Origin: Talpa occidentalis
Taxonomy: Eukaryota; Chordata; Mammalia; Eulipotyphla; Talpidae
DNA: 64,000 nucleotides
NCBI RefSeq assembly: GCF_014898055.3
Contig: NW_023603184.1
Location: forward strand, 111,032,615-111,096,614
Direction of reading: 5' to 3'
In this document: one piece after another, positions 11,500-23,084 of the stretch
How the letters are laid out: each line of letters begins with the position of its first letter
Numbering within the stretch: position 1 is the first letter of the stretch
Program-made: the position numbers and the translations under genes
Notes under the pieces: generated by a model
Told to the model about the DNA's origin: nothing
The model's database searches: none
What the model saw: the letters and a program-made list of their open reading frames with translations, nothing else

Positions 11500-14316
11500 A
11501 TAATATTCAAAATGTACATTGTATAACAAAAATTTATGCTGCATATCAACAACCAGGAAAATCTCAATTGTTAGGGGAAAAAAGTCAGACATTGAAATTA
11601 TCCAACAAACTTTAAGGTAGCATTTATAAAAACTCCTCAAAAAGTATGGTGAACACTCTTCAAGTGAACGGAAAATATCAACAAAAGTTGTATCATTATA
11701 TTCAAAGATATAATGAAGAAAAAGTGGAAATTTTAACTTTAGAAATTTTAATAACTACAACACAAAATTCACTGGATAGGTTTAATAGCAGAATGGAGAC
11801 CATCAAGGAATTAATGAAGTTGAAGACAGACCTACAGGAGTATCAAATCTAAGGAATAGAAAAAAGATGGGGAGGGGAAGACAGAGCCTAAGACATGTGG
11901 GATAAAACCAAAATATGTAAAATATTCACATCATCATAACTCAGTTGTAGACAATGCAGAAAAAAGGAACTGATACCAGTAGGCAAAACATTAGAAATTA
12001 CAAACATCAGTGTAAATACAGTGGGCTATTCAAGCAATATTAATAGGTAGGAGAAATGTTAATAGGTGGGGAAAAACATCACATTATGCAGTGGGGAGAC
12101 ATACATAGATTTGATAGAAATGGATGGATGGGTGGATGGATGGATAGATGATAGAGTGTGTGTGGGGGCGGGGGGCAGCAAGGGAGATTCAAATAAAACC
12201 AAAACAGCAAGAAATAGAAACTGAGAAGGACAATGAGGAGGAGCAAAACAAATAATAAAATGGTAAATCTAAATAGGAATGTATGCATAATACAAATGGT
12301 CTAAGAAAGCAATCAAAAGATAATGACTGGCTGAATGTGTAAAAAATCAACACCACCACCAAGAAATTGATTTAAGACATAATCATATAGTATTTTAAAA
12401 GTAAAAAAAAAAAAAAACCAGAAAAAGTTATACCTTGCAAACACTGAAGTGGTTATATTAATATCTAACAAAATATACTTTTAGAGGTGAAAATAGAGTA
12501 GATAAGACATTATGGAAAGTGTCAGTTGACCAATAAGATATAAATATATAAAATGTGTATGCACCAAATAATAGTTTCAGAAAACAAGAAATAAGGCAAA
12601 GCTGAAGAAAAAGTCCACAATATTTGGAGAGTTAAACATTCCTCTTACAGTGATCAATGATCTAGTAGGCAGAAAATGGGCAGGAATATAAAAGAACTAA
12701 ACAACATCTCAACTAATTTGACTGATGTTTAGAAAACATTCCACTCAACAATGACAGAAGACATTTCCCTCAAGTGTGCATGTGACATTCACCTAGCTCA
12801 CATCCTAGGTCATAAAGCTTAGCAAATGTAAAATAATTGAAATCAATCAAAGTATGTTCTTTGACAATAAGAGAATTAGAATTTATAAAAAATCTCATAA
12901 ACATGGAAAAATCTCCAACAGCAGCAATTTAATAGCATAATTCTAAATAAGTCATGAGTCAGGGTACTCTAAAGGGAAAATATAAAATATGTTGAACTGA
13001 AGAAAAATTAAAACCTATCAAAATTTGTGGGATGAATTAAAGCCATTCTTAGATGAACACCTACATCACTCTACTATTATATAAGAAAGTCTCAAATAAT
13101 AATCTAAACTTATATCTTAAAAACCCAAATAAAGCTGCAAAATAAATTCAAAGCCAGAGAAGGAAATAAATATAAAAAAGTAGAAACAAGAATGAAACGG
13201 AAAAATAGAGAAAATTAATAAAAAGGTGATTCTTTATATCCAGAACACAAGAAGAGTTCTCAAAACTTAATAGTAAGAAAACAATCCAATTTGAAGTTGG
13301 CAAAAAACTTGGACCAACAGTTCACCAAAGAGATTACTATGAATGGCAAATAAGCCCATGAAAAGATGTTCAACATCTTTAACCATTAGGGAAACAAAAA
13401 TTAAAACACTGATGAGTATATCTATTAAAATGGTTAAAGTTTAAAAAATAATAACACTGACATTACCAAGAACCTGTAAGAATGTGAAGCAACTTACACA
13501 TTGCTAGTATAAAACTAAACAGCCATTTTGGAAACAGTTTAGCAATTTTTTATAAAGTTAAATATACCCTTACCAAATAACCCAGTTTTCTTACTCCTAG
13601 ATATTTACTCTGAGAAATGAAAACTTATGTTCACACAAAACCTGTACACAAATGTTTATAGTTGTCCCATTATGACCAACAAGAACTGGAAACAGACCAA
13701 ATACCCTTAAAGGCATAAATGGATAAACAAATGGTAATACATCCAAGAAATAAAATATTCAGTAATTAAAAGGACTATTGATGCATGCAACAATTTGGAT
13801 GAATTTCAAAGGCATTATGTTCAGCAAAAGAAATCAACTTCAGGTAAAACACTGCCATTCCATTTAAATGACAACCTCAGGATTTCCCTGGTGCCCTAGG
13901 GGTTAAGATTCAGTGCAATCACCCCTGTGGCCTGAGCTGATCCCAGGTCAGGGAGGTGACCCATATGGAGCAGCAGACCTCTCTCTCCTTGTCTCGCCTG
14001 TTGCTCCCCTCAGCAGTGTGTTTCAGTAGATCCACCTGTTTTGCTCCCCACTCTGTCTCTAGTGAATCCTCTCACCCTCTCACCCTCACTCCCTGCACCT
14101 CTGACCTACACCCCAGTTCTTATATGCATAAATAAATTTTAAAACATAAAATAAATAAATAAATGACAATCTCAAAAAGAAAAGACTAGTAATGGAGAAC
14201 AGATCAGTGATAGCCAATGGGTAAGAAGGGGAGAGAAACTCATACAGAGAACACAAGGAAGCTTTGAGGTGATGAAATTGTTCCATACCTTGATTGTACT
14301 AATGTCAACACAAGTC
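11500..14316 (+). mobile_element. Old, decayed L1 (ORF1-side through 3' UTR)
   Basis: Long A-rich L1M-type remnant. 11500-11870 resembles the ORF1-side region (GAAAATCTCAATTG, AAATTCACTGGATAGGTTTA). 12300-13850 resembles ORF2 (ATGAAAAGATGTTCAACATC, TTCACACAAAACCTGTACAC). The part after the SINE at 13880-14160 is 3' UTR. No open frame survives. A (GATG)n run lies at 12120-12150. Confidence 0.5.
13880..14160 (+). mobile_element. tRNA-derived SINE inside old L1
   Basis: Diverged head GGATTTCCCTGGTGCCC, older-type body, (AAAT)n tail. Target-site duplication aaatgacaacctca / aaatgacaatctca. The flanking L1 sequence resumes after it. Confidence 0.5.
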
Positions 14317-14593
14317 TTTTTTTTTTTTAAGATTTATTTTATTTATTTATGCATACAAGAACTGGGGTACAGGCCAGAGGTACATGGCAATGAGAGGAAT
14401 CACCAGAGACAGAGTAGGGAACAGAACAGGCAGACTGACTGAAATACACTGCTGAGGGGAGCAGCAGGCGAGTCAGGAGAGGTCTGCTGTGCCATGTGCA
14501 TAGCTCCCTGGCCGGGGATTGAAATCATGCTGCAGAGGCTGCAGATAGCTTCTTAGTGCTGAGACTGAACTCCTTGCACCACAGGGGAGGCAC
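14317..14593 (-). mobile_element. tRNA-derived SINE, older type
   Basis: Antisense copy with poly(T)/AAGATTTATTT tail end and head complement ...CAGGGGAGGC. Flanking acacaagt at 14309-14316 and 14598-14605. Confidence 0.5.
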
Positions 14594-14828
14594 AGTTACA
14601 CAAGTATTTCATGCATTAATAGCCACAAAATTCATGAAATGTTTAACAGAAAGAAAAGTTCAATTTTACTATATGTGAATTAAAAAAATACATAAATTAG
14701 AAAATAATTTTTGTGATTTACTTTTAAATTGTGGAAATAAATGTCCCCAAATAAGATTTGAGGATCTAGGTTACATCAGAGACTAATTTGATCACAACTT
14801 AAGACGAGAAAGATAATGATATACTCAC

Positions 14829-14876
14829 CACTGCTTGCCCCTCTACAGTTTCCATTACTAGAATCCATAGGAAAAT
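14829..14876 (-). CDS. FRZB: FRZB coding exon 2 (48-nt linker exon)
   Basis: Too short to appear as an open reading frame of its own. On the minus strand the 48 nt read (G)AT then FPMDSSNGNCRGASS then G, which matches the human FRZB linker between the frizzled and NTR domains as I remember it. It begins after acceptor TTTCAG and ends at donor GTGAGT. The phases fit: exon 1 leaves one base, this exon adds two to complete D160, then 15 codons, then one base for the next codon (E176 in human). The segment is polar, with one cysteine, and links the two folded domains. Exon 3 would lie below coordinate 1. I looked for its coding signature across 1-14828 and did not see it. Confidence 0.5.
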
Positions 14877-14984
14877 CTGAAAGGTGATACAAAAAAGTAA
14901 GAATCACAACATACTCACTATTATTTCAAGAATTCCCAAGTAAAAATCTAACTCAGTCACATGTTTGATATGGATTAGAAGGAG

Positions 14985-15213
14985 GATTCTAATTGATGTT
15001 CTGAGCAGGCATTCTACCTTTTGTAGGTCAAATAGGCACAAGAGTTATTCTTTCATGCAAATGAAAGGTGATCCATTCTTTTGAATCCTCATCAACTGTG
15101 ATTCTTATTGTTGTTCTGAGCTGGCATTCTACCTTTTGTAGGTCAAATAGGGACAAGAATTATTCTATCATGCAAATGAAACGTGATCCATTCTTTTGAA
15201 TCCTCATCAACTG
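14985..15213 (+). repeat. 115-bp tandem duplication
   Basis: Two adjacent copies, 14985-15099 and 15100-15213, sharing GGCATTCTACCTTTTGTAGG, ATGCAAATGAAA and CCATTCTTTTGAATCCTCAT. By my count 7 differences in 114 positions. Lies in FRZB intron 1, about 110 bp upstream (in gene sense) of exon 2. Confidence 0.5.
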
Positions 15214-15484
15214 CATGAAATTTCAAGCTTAAAGAAAGTTTTTTTTCCCTTTCATGAAATTCGCAGATTAATGTCCTACCACAATAAAGTTCATGCACAC
15301 ATTAGGCACGCACCCCAACACTGGTCTATTGATGCCTGAAAGAAACAAACACACCTCCCCTAGTCATGGTACTGTTGTTAAACACACTATGCTTCACCAC
15401 CTATCACTTCACAGAATAGATTTATCACATTTTACTGGCATGTATTCAAATTCTTAGGCCTAAGGAGAACATTAGGAAAGCAAT

Positions 15485-16250
15485 CTCAGAACACATACAA
15501 ATGATAACAGGTATATGAAAAGGTGCTCAACTAACAATCAGGCAAATGCAAATCAAAACAACAGTGAGCGTGGGTCACACCTGTTAGGATGGCTAGCTAG
15601 TACCAAAAAGACAAGAAATAATGGTGTTGGCCAGGATATGGAGAAAAGGAAACCCTGCGCGTTGTCAGTAGGAACGTATATGAGTGTAGCCACTACGGAA
15701 AACAGTATGGAGATTGCTCAAAAATTAAAAATAGAATAACCATGTAATACAGCAATGTCACTTGTAGATATTTATCTAAACAAAACAAAACACCAATTGA
15801 AAAAGATATCTGCACCCCCAAGTTCATTGCAGCATTATTTACAATAGCCAAGAAACAACTCAAATGTTCATCAGCAGATAAACAAAATGTGGTATACATA
15901 CATACAATAGATAATCACTCAGTTATATGAAAAGAAAATCCCACCATTTGTGAAAACAAATGAGGGTATTTACACTAAGTGAAATAAGTCAGACAGAGAA
16001 AGACAAATACTTCAACATCTTTAGAATATGACACCTAAACACACACACATACACCTTAAAAATAAAGAGAATAGACTGGGGTAGTTGGCAGAAGTGGGGG
16101 TGGACAAAATAGGTAAAGGACATCAAAAGATACAAACTTCCAGTTACAAAACGGGGGTGTAAGTACAGTAAATAATACACCATCCAGGGCTTACTCAAGC
16201 TAGTGCAAGTAATAGATGTGGTAATGATTAGAAATTGCCATTGACTTTTT
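15485..16250 (+). mobile_element. L1 ORF2 3' fragment
   Basis: Recognisable ORF2 3' sequence: GAAAAGGTGCTCAACTAACA, TTCATTGCAGCATTATTTAC, AATAAGTCAGACAGAGAAAG. The frame is broken. Confidence 0.5.
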
Positions 16251-16689
16251 TCATGATTCTATACTCCCAGAAAATGGTAATGATAAATGGTAATTAAAAT
16301 GGTAATTATATAAAGTTCAGTGTTCTAGTTAAGAGAGCATCCTCAAATGAGTAACACCGAGTTACTCAGTGCTGATTGGCAAAGCACCATGCTGACAGAT
16401 GCTGTAGCTATCCATTCTCATTGACACTCAAATCAGTACTTTTACAAGAGTGATTACATTTGTATTAATACTTTATGCTCTGGGTAACATGTGAGAATCT
16501 GGAATGTGTAGTCTCTGTCATGGCAAAAGTGCAGCAAATATAGTATCTTATCTCTTGGAATCCATTGTCCAAGGCTGTCTTATATGTTCATAAGCTGAAT
16601 ATAAACAGGCATACAAAATACGATTTAAAAAAAAACCTTGATCCTTTAAATGGTCGAAAGACACAGATTCTCCATAAAATGTTCTTCAT

Positions 16690-17210
16690 GAGAGAAGCAA
16701 TATAGTACAGAAAGGGTTCTGGTGTGAAACCTTCTTTCTCATAAGAATTTCATGAACTTGGACAATTAACTTCTACATGCTTCAACTTCTTTTTCTGCAA
16801 AATGGGAATAATAGTACTCACCACCTAGTTATTATAAGAATTAAATAAATTAACACGCATAACACATTTTGGGGTTTTTTAAAGTTTTTTTTAAGATTTA
16901 TTTATTTACGCATACAAGAGCTGGGGTACAGGCCAGAGATGTAGGGGGTGAGAGGATTCACAAGAGACAGAGCAGGGAACAGAACAGGCAGACTGAGTGA
17001 AATACACTGCTGAGGGGAACAGCGGGCGAGACAGGAGAGATCTGCTGTGCCATGTGGGTTGCTCCCCAACCTGCCGGGGATTGAACTCATGCTGCAGAGG
17101 CTGCGGATCACTTCATAGTGCGGTCCTTAACCCCTTGTGCCACCAGGGAGGCCCGCATAACGTTAACATTTTGAACAGAACCTAGAACACGTGGAATGCT
17201 ATTCTTTTTC
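16690..17210 (+). repeat. MIR split by a younger SINE
   Basis: Core TGCAAAATGGGAATAATAGT and ATAAGAATTAAATAAATTAA before the SINE at 16864-17153; tail GAACAGAACCTAGAACACGT after it. Confidence 0.5.
16864..17153 (-). mobile_element. tRNA-derived SINE inside a MIR
   Basis: Full antisense copy. Target-site duplication cgcataac at 16856-16863 and 17154-17161. It interrupts a plus-strand MIR. Confidence 0.5.
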
Positions 17211-18524
17211 TACAGCAGTTAATGATTCCCATCTCGAGGTTGTCCTCTCCTGGTCATGTTGCTTAGCACTTATATTGTGCTTTCCCATTTATCTCTTCAC
17301 ATAAATAGCTCTTTTGTGACACATTTCCCAATGTCAAAAGACTAACTCAAGGTATAGCATTAATGGCAACTTCAGAGTTTTGACTAAGAGCTAAAAACTC
17401 TAAAAGGGTCAGATTCTCTAAGTTGAGAAAATATAATCAATTCTTAATTAGTCAAACTGTATGTTGGATATTGTATGATGTTAGACTTACTATCATCATT
17501 TTGCAAAATACACAAACATCAAACATTAAGTTACACATCTGAAGCTATTAAGTTGTATCAACTGTATAGGATTATTTTTAAATTTTTAGTTATATGGCTA
17601 TATGGTGGCCTCTTTCAATATACCCAGTAGAAAGAGAAAGGTTAAATATAATTTAGACAACTTGCTATTTGGATGTTTGGTGGGAACAATATACAAAATG
17701 ATTTATTAAATATTTGGGAATTACATAATAGTCTACCACCAATAGGGTTAGCTGTAAATAAAATTAAATACCATAACACTCAGATACTTTACTCCATCCA
17801 GAGTACTTCTCAATATTTTACATGATGAAGGATCCTTAGAATCATGTTTTCTCTCTAGTATCAATCTAAAATTTCCATTTCTCCTTTCCATTCCATTTTC
17901 CTCTTCATATCACACTAAATAATTCTTCCTTCTTGGTATTTGGCCCCTCAAATATTTGCAGACCAGTGCTAAAGAAAAGGCTGCCTGTTTCTCAGAGAGT
18001 GGAGAAATGATTAAACAGCAGTTCATGCATGGAAAAGTTGGCACAGCTCTGCCAGGCAAGAGGGGGCTGGAGAAATGTGTTGGGCAAGAGCTGGGGTGAC
18101 AAGTTAACACCACCACGGAAACCAGTAGTGACTGAGAAGTGATTATAAAGCCTTTGGCAGGGCAGACGATGGGTGTTGTATAAACTGCTGTTAAATATAA
18201 CAACATTTTAAAAAATTCATTTCTACATTCTGAGATCAACTACATATAACTAACAGACATCCATTAGGTTCTTTCTTTCTTCCTGAAGTTCTCAAAGGAA
18301 CTTGTTCTTGAGTCTGAGATTCAAGTAAAATTGTATAAAATGCAGTACTAATTTCATATATTTGAGAAAAGATATCTGCGTTCTCAGTGTGAAGCTTGTT
18401 CCACAGACCCGAACTGATAAAAAGTTCTAGACTGTATTTGCATAGGGCAACATACAATTTCAAAAAAAAAAAAAAAAACAACAAAAGAAAACTTCAATTT
18501 GATATAACAATGATAAAAATTGTA

Positions 18525-18780
18525 AAATAGCAACAGCAGACACAACAATTTGCTAAGTGCTTACTACCTATCAGGTACCATATATGTAGTTTAATTTCAT
18601 CTTTACCATGCCCATGGAATGCAGGCTATATTGTTCCTATGTTACAAATCAGAAAACTTATGAATCAGAGCAGTTTATTATTTTCCTATATATAACAGTA
18701 GACATGAGGCAGAGTCAAGATCTATCACCTCGTCTGTCCAACTCCAAACTCATGCTCTTCAGTCACAATACTATATTAAA
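18525..18780 (-). repeat. MIR
   Basis: Antisense MIR: GCTAAGTGCTTACTACCTAT, GTTACAAATCAGAAAACTTA, ACTCATGCTCTTCAGTCACA. Confidence 0.5.
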
Positions 18781-21579
18781 GGTTTGACTAAACATCTTAA
18801 TTAACTGGCTGAATAAATTGAACTCGATTCTCAAGTAAAGAAAATATAGTAATACATGAAACCCCACTCCATAGTAAATATAAAATGTGTGAAAAGAATA
18901 CATTTAATGTGAATATTTTAGCGATGTTCAGAATATGATCTTTGCTTTATAAATGTACATCTGCCCTAATACTTGAAGCAATGCTCCATTTCAATAAGAC
19001 TTTGCTTTGTAAGGTGTCCTAAGCTTGTTAATGGAGTCACACTGTGCTTTGAGGAAACAGATCTATGCAAATTGTAGGATTTGAAAACCCTCTTGGCAGT
19101 AAGGAAATGTCAAGGATAGTCCCATTTTATTCAAGGATACCTCATTTTTATAACTGACTGCATAGATTCCAGTCACAAGATATAGGGACTCTGTTTTTAC
19201 TTGGAAGGAGGAGGAATAAACCCTGTTTCATGAACTCTTACATCCTACTGAACCAAGGAGTATATTGCATTGTAAATTAAACTGGCCACATGTGGTAGTA
19301 ATTCTAAGTAATTCCAGGTGCCTGACAGTTTGACCCACGATACAGAATGTAATTTTCAGCAAGCTGGCCCTAGAAGCCTGTGGACCCTTCAGGCTAGAAT
19401 CCCCCACACACCCCATTCCCTGTTTCTACCTCCCCTCAGCTCCCTCCCGCTACCCCAGTCTCAAGGGGAGGGGAGGGGCGAGGGACACAAGCACTAAAAT
19501 ATGGTTCCAACTGCCACTTAATCCCGACTTGCTTTTCTAGCAAGAATGCTGTCAGCAAGGCTGATATTATAGCATTTTTTTTACTGCAGCTCAGAAATCA
19601 GGTCCCTGGACTGACAAATTGTTTCCATGCATATCCTATTTGTGTGCTTCAATGAAGCAATTGTTCTACATTTGGTCTACAATGACACTTCGGGAAAATG
19701 CTTGCCATCTATACTGACTGTGGCTTTGCGAGCCATTAACCTTGCCAAACCCCACTCATTTGAGGTCCCTCTCTGAAAGATTTAAAAGCAAATCTTCTCC
19801 TTTAAGGGGAGAAATACATTTCAGCAAGAACCACAGACACCTCATTCCTAGCCCTCCAGCAGAGAGGAGTACCCGTATTTCACTGATTCTAAGTGCTTGG
19901 CAGACCCCAGCAGCAACTGACTGATGCTTCTAAAGTCTGCAGAGCCTGTGACATAAGTGAGAACAAATGTTCAAGAATGACCAAAGATTAATAAAAAATA
20001 CATTTCTTTCCCATTATTTTACATAACCAGTTCTTGGTTCTGCATTAAAAATCAGTAAGATACTAGGTATATCTTAAGGATAATAATGTACTAATTGCAG
20101 TGATCATTGAAATTTTTATGAAATTTCTTGGTTTAATTTTTGTTTTTTAGCTATTTGGACAAGCCCTTTGCCTTTCCTCTCTCACTTTCTATTAAGGAAA
20201 TCAGTGAGCATAGAAAATAATTTTTCTAAATCAGTTCCCTGACAACCAAGAACTATTACCTAGAAGTGAATGAAGGACCTTTTAGGCTGTATAAATTGAG
20301 AGGCAGAAAAGTTGATCCCCAAAAAGTGAACAGAGATGGAAGCAATCAAGGCAATGCATCTAAGAACAGATTTGATCTGACGAGGGTATGAACAAGGACC
20401 ATTCGTAAAAAAGAGAAAAATAAGGATTTCTTTTTAAAGTATATGTGAAGGGTGAAATTCAAGCATTGGGTTAATTGGGAGAAGTGACATAGAGTTAGAA
20501 TTAAGCAGACCATTATGAACTAGTTTTAGTTGGGGATCTTAAGAATTATGACTATAATTAACCCCACACTAATGAGAAAACAACTTGTGATTTATTCCAT
20601 TAAATGTAGAACTGCAATAAAGTTTTATGGTAGGGAAAGACTGAAATGAATGTGTGGTTGATGTGCACACAAAGAGTATAAAATAAGGTACTAAAGACAA
20701 ATTATTTGCAGAGCATAAGACTAGGATAAGGGGTGAGATTAAAAATAACATTACATGAGTGCATGATGATAACACCCCTTAAATATAACTCCTTTCGTCC
20801 ATATGTCATTTACAAAATGACTTGAAGGCATGTGGGAATGTGAAAAGAGCCCAGCAATCTCTCTCTCCGCCAGCTCTGTGGCTGGAGCAAGTCACAGGAG
20901 CTAATTAGCAGTGCATAGCAATGTTTCACAGCTGTTTCAGTGTGGAATGGAAGAACAATTTATCTCATTGAAAGGAGGGGGAAATTTAAGGTGAAGGTAA
21001 TTGCTCAAATTGGGTTTTGAGCAAACACATACCATTAACATCTGCGGGTTGGAATAAGGTTACTGAAATTATCTTGGTATTTTTAATGAGTAGAAAATAA
21101 GGCCTCACTTTTCTGTTTTCTCCCCACAATCTTGACAAGCAGCTAAAACACTAAAGACATAGGAAATGATGAGGAAGAACACAAGAGAATCAGGCAAGAA
21201 TGCTCAGTGATTGTAAACAAATTAAGTAAGAAAAGAGCATCACTACACAAGACGTGGTTACTCCACCATGCAAAGCGGAAAGCTAAGGGTCAGTGTAGCT
21301 AGAAGTGTGATGGGCGGGGAAGGAACGATGTGTTTTAGAAAGGCAGGTCACCTATTGCAATAGAACGCATGAGTTTGGCAGGGTGGTGAATTAAAAGGAA
21401 AAAAAAAACACTGCTTGATAGAAAAATAATTAAGGAAAAGAATGAGAGAAGTTCTCTTCCGCTCCCCCCGCCCCCCCCAAAAAAACTCACAGAATTAGAG
21501 AGTAAAGGCAAGAAACAAGGACTCCTGAAGCGAGGGGGCTGCCGTGCTGGAGGAGAGGCTGCGAGTGCCCGAGACTCAC

Positions 21580-22057
21580 CCGCTCCGTCTGCGGTGACAA
21601 TGGCCTCGGGAGAGATGCACACGCCGCGGTCATAAACCGGCAGCTCCTCGCAGGCCAGGCTCTCCGGCCACGAGTGGCGGTACTTGATGAGGATGGGCTC
21701 GCAGCCTTGTCGGGCCCGCTCGCACACCGACTTGCAGGGCTTGATGGGCTCGTGCTGGAAGTCAATGGTGCAGATGGGTGCATACATGGCACAGAGGAAG
21801 AAGAGCAAATCAGGGCTGCAGTGGGTGCCCAGCAGTCCTTCGAACTGCTCGATGGCCAGGATGGCGTTGGCCTGGGTGCTGTGGTGCAGGTGGTTGGGCA
21901 TCTTGGTCATGTTCCAGGGCAGGGACTTGCACAAGGGGATGCGCACAGGCTCACAGGAGGCAGCCCGAGCTCCGGGTACGCTGAGCAGGCCGAGCGCGGC
22001 CAGGGCGAGCAGCCCGGCCCGCAGCAGCAGCATCCCTCCCGGGCCGCCGCAAGCCAT
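21580..22057 (-). CDS. FRZB: FRZB (sFRP3) coding exon 1: signal peptide and frizzled domain
   Basis: Secreted Wnt antagonist; the frizzled-type cysteine-rich domain binds Wnt ligands outside the cell. Reading the minus strand from the ATG at 22057 gives 159 codons plus one base. Residues 1-32 are a hydrophobic signal peptide ([17 protein letters not shown] core). Residues 35-147 are the CRD with all ten cysteines (35, 43, 80, 89, 96, 108, 112, 119, 136, 147) and an N-glycosylation site NMT at 49. The exon ends GGA GCG G followed by donor GTGAGT, phase 1, matching the acceptor of exon 2. This start was chosen because it matches the human N-terminus as I remember it. The same frame stays open upstream to an ATG at 22222, which lies in 5' UTR. 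I recall only a few human-bat differences, mostly in the signal peptide. The C-terminal NTR domain is not in the window. Confidence 0.5.
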
Positions 22058-22316
22058 GATCCCGGCAGGACAGGGCAGGGTGCAGCAGTGGCGAGGACGC
22101 CGAGAGGCCCGCTCCGCCGTCTCCTCCTCCCCCCTGGAAGTGGACACAATGATCTGGGAGCTTCTCCTCCCCCCGGCCATCTCACAGCTTCCTTGGATCA
22201 AATTCCCCCAATGGGGTCCCACGAGCTTCGCCGAGCTCCAGGCGCCGCCGCCCCTGTCGCTACTGCAGTTCTGGCTGCTCTTTCCTGACGTCTAAGCCTT
22301 CTGGGGCAGCAGCATC

Positions 22317-22324
22317 TATTTATT
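22317..22324 (-). promoter_or_regulatory. FRZB: TATA-like box upstream of FRZB
   Basis: On the minus strand AATAAATA lies about 260 nt upstream of the FRZB start codon. If used, it would place transcription start near 22290 and give a 5' UTR of roughly 230 nt. Directly downstream (22286-22293) is TGACGTCT, seven of eight bases of a CRE. Both are short motifs and could be chance. Confidence 0.5.
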
Positions 22325-22790
22325 CCTCTCCCCCTGGCAGAAGCATCAGACTTCGCAGATGAATCAGATGAGAGGAAAACAAGAGGAAACGAGGGAGAAA
22401 GAAAAACAAAAGTAGAATTCTGCTGAGGTAGTTAGAGCTCTGGGATGTCAAGTCCCCAGGGTTGCAAAAAAAGGTGCTAAAAGAAGCCTGAAATCCCCCA
22501 AAGTGGGGGTGGGGTGGGAATGAGAGGCATCCAGTGGGAACAACTCCTAAAGGGGAGGATGGGGGCGGTAAGAGTTTGCAAATCCTGTAGATTGAGCAAA
22601 CATCCAAATCTTGGTGTGCGCTGCTGCTGACGCCGCTGCAGCACCCGGGCGGGCGGGAGGAGCCTCGACGGGCGGTCCGAGCCTGGGCTCCGCAGCTCTC
22701 CACGGACCCACCTTCGGGCGGGAGGGGCAGCTCCACCCCCGAGGCTGCCCGGGCCCTCCAGCGCCTACCCCTCTTCCCCGGAAGGGAGTT

Positions 22791-22820
22791 GGGGCTGGGG
22801 CTGGGGCTGGGGGTGGGGGA
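22791..22820 (+). promoter_or_regulatory. G-quadruplex-capable G-tract cluster upstream of FRZB
   Basis: Five runs of four or five G separated by one or two bases (pattern G4-CT-G4-CT-G4-CT-G5-T-G5). This fits the standard quadruplex motif and lies about 470 nt upstream of the predicted FRZB start site, on the strand opposite to the FRZB sense strand. Folding and function are inferred. Confidence 0.5.
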
Positions 22821-23084
22821 AGAGAAGGTGGGGAAGCCTTGAGGAGCTGTGAGGATGCGGAAACTCTAGACAACGCAGACTCGGGACTGGGGCCTCTTCC
22901 CCACCCCCACGCTCGCCAGACCCTCCGGCTCCAAAGAAGGGCCCCCCCACACACCGCAAGTCCCCACTGGGGGGCTCCCCCGGGGCCCCTCTTGGAAACC
23001 CACTGGAGTCCCTTGCTCTCCGCAGTGATTTGCTTGAAACAAATTGCAGCTTCACCTCCGCGATCTCCAGCTCCGCAGCATATG

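Larger units (their letters stand above)
1..14828 (-). other. FRZB: FRZB intron 2 (partial)
   Basis: By gene order and orientation this is the 5' part of FRZB intron 2, starting at donor GTGAGT at 14828 and running off the window at coordinate 1. It holds only repeats (listed separately) and AT-rich unclassified DNA, for example 1350-3200, 4230-4780, 5100-5900, 7380-10150 and 11080-11500, where I see no exon. Confidence that no FRZB exon is hidden is moderate, since this was read by eye. Confidence 0.5.
14877..21579 (-). other. FRZB: FRZB intron 1
   Basis: Intron of 6.7 kb bounded by GTGAGT (at 21579 on the minus strand) and TTTCAG (ending at 14877). It contains a 115-bp tandem duplication, an L1 fragment, two MIRs and one SINE, listed separately. 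In 17211-18520 and 18790-21300 I see no gene, only AT-rich unique-looking DNA. The stretch at about 19430-19490 is C/G-rich but not obviously functional. Confidence 0.5.
21541..23080. promoter_or_regulatory. FRZB: CpG-rich promoter block of FRZB
   Basis: CG dinucleotides are frequent here and rare in the surrounding AT-rich DNA. The dense part covers exon 1 and the 5' UTR (about 21541-22290). A second CpG-rich part lies upstream of the gene (about 22600-23080), with a CpG-poor gap between. This is the usual CpG-island setting for a developmental gene. Boundaries are by eye. Long open frames on both strands here are a by-product of high GC. Confidence 0.5.

Noticed and set aside
21335..21579. 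C-terminal extension of the FRZB exon 1 reading frame
   Set aside because: This is read-through into intron 1 after a consensus GTGAGT donor; the true continuation is exon 2 at 14876.
21674..22295. Plus-strand open frames of about 200 codons across FRZB exon 1
   Set aside because: They are antisense shadows of the GC-rich FRZB exon and 5' UTR; no domain, and they end with the CpG-rich block.
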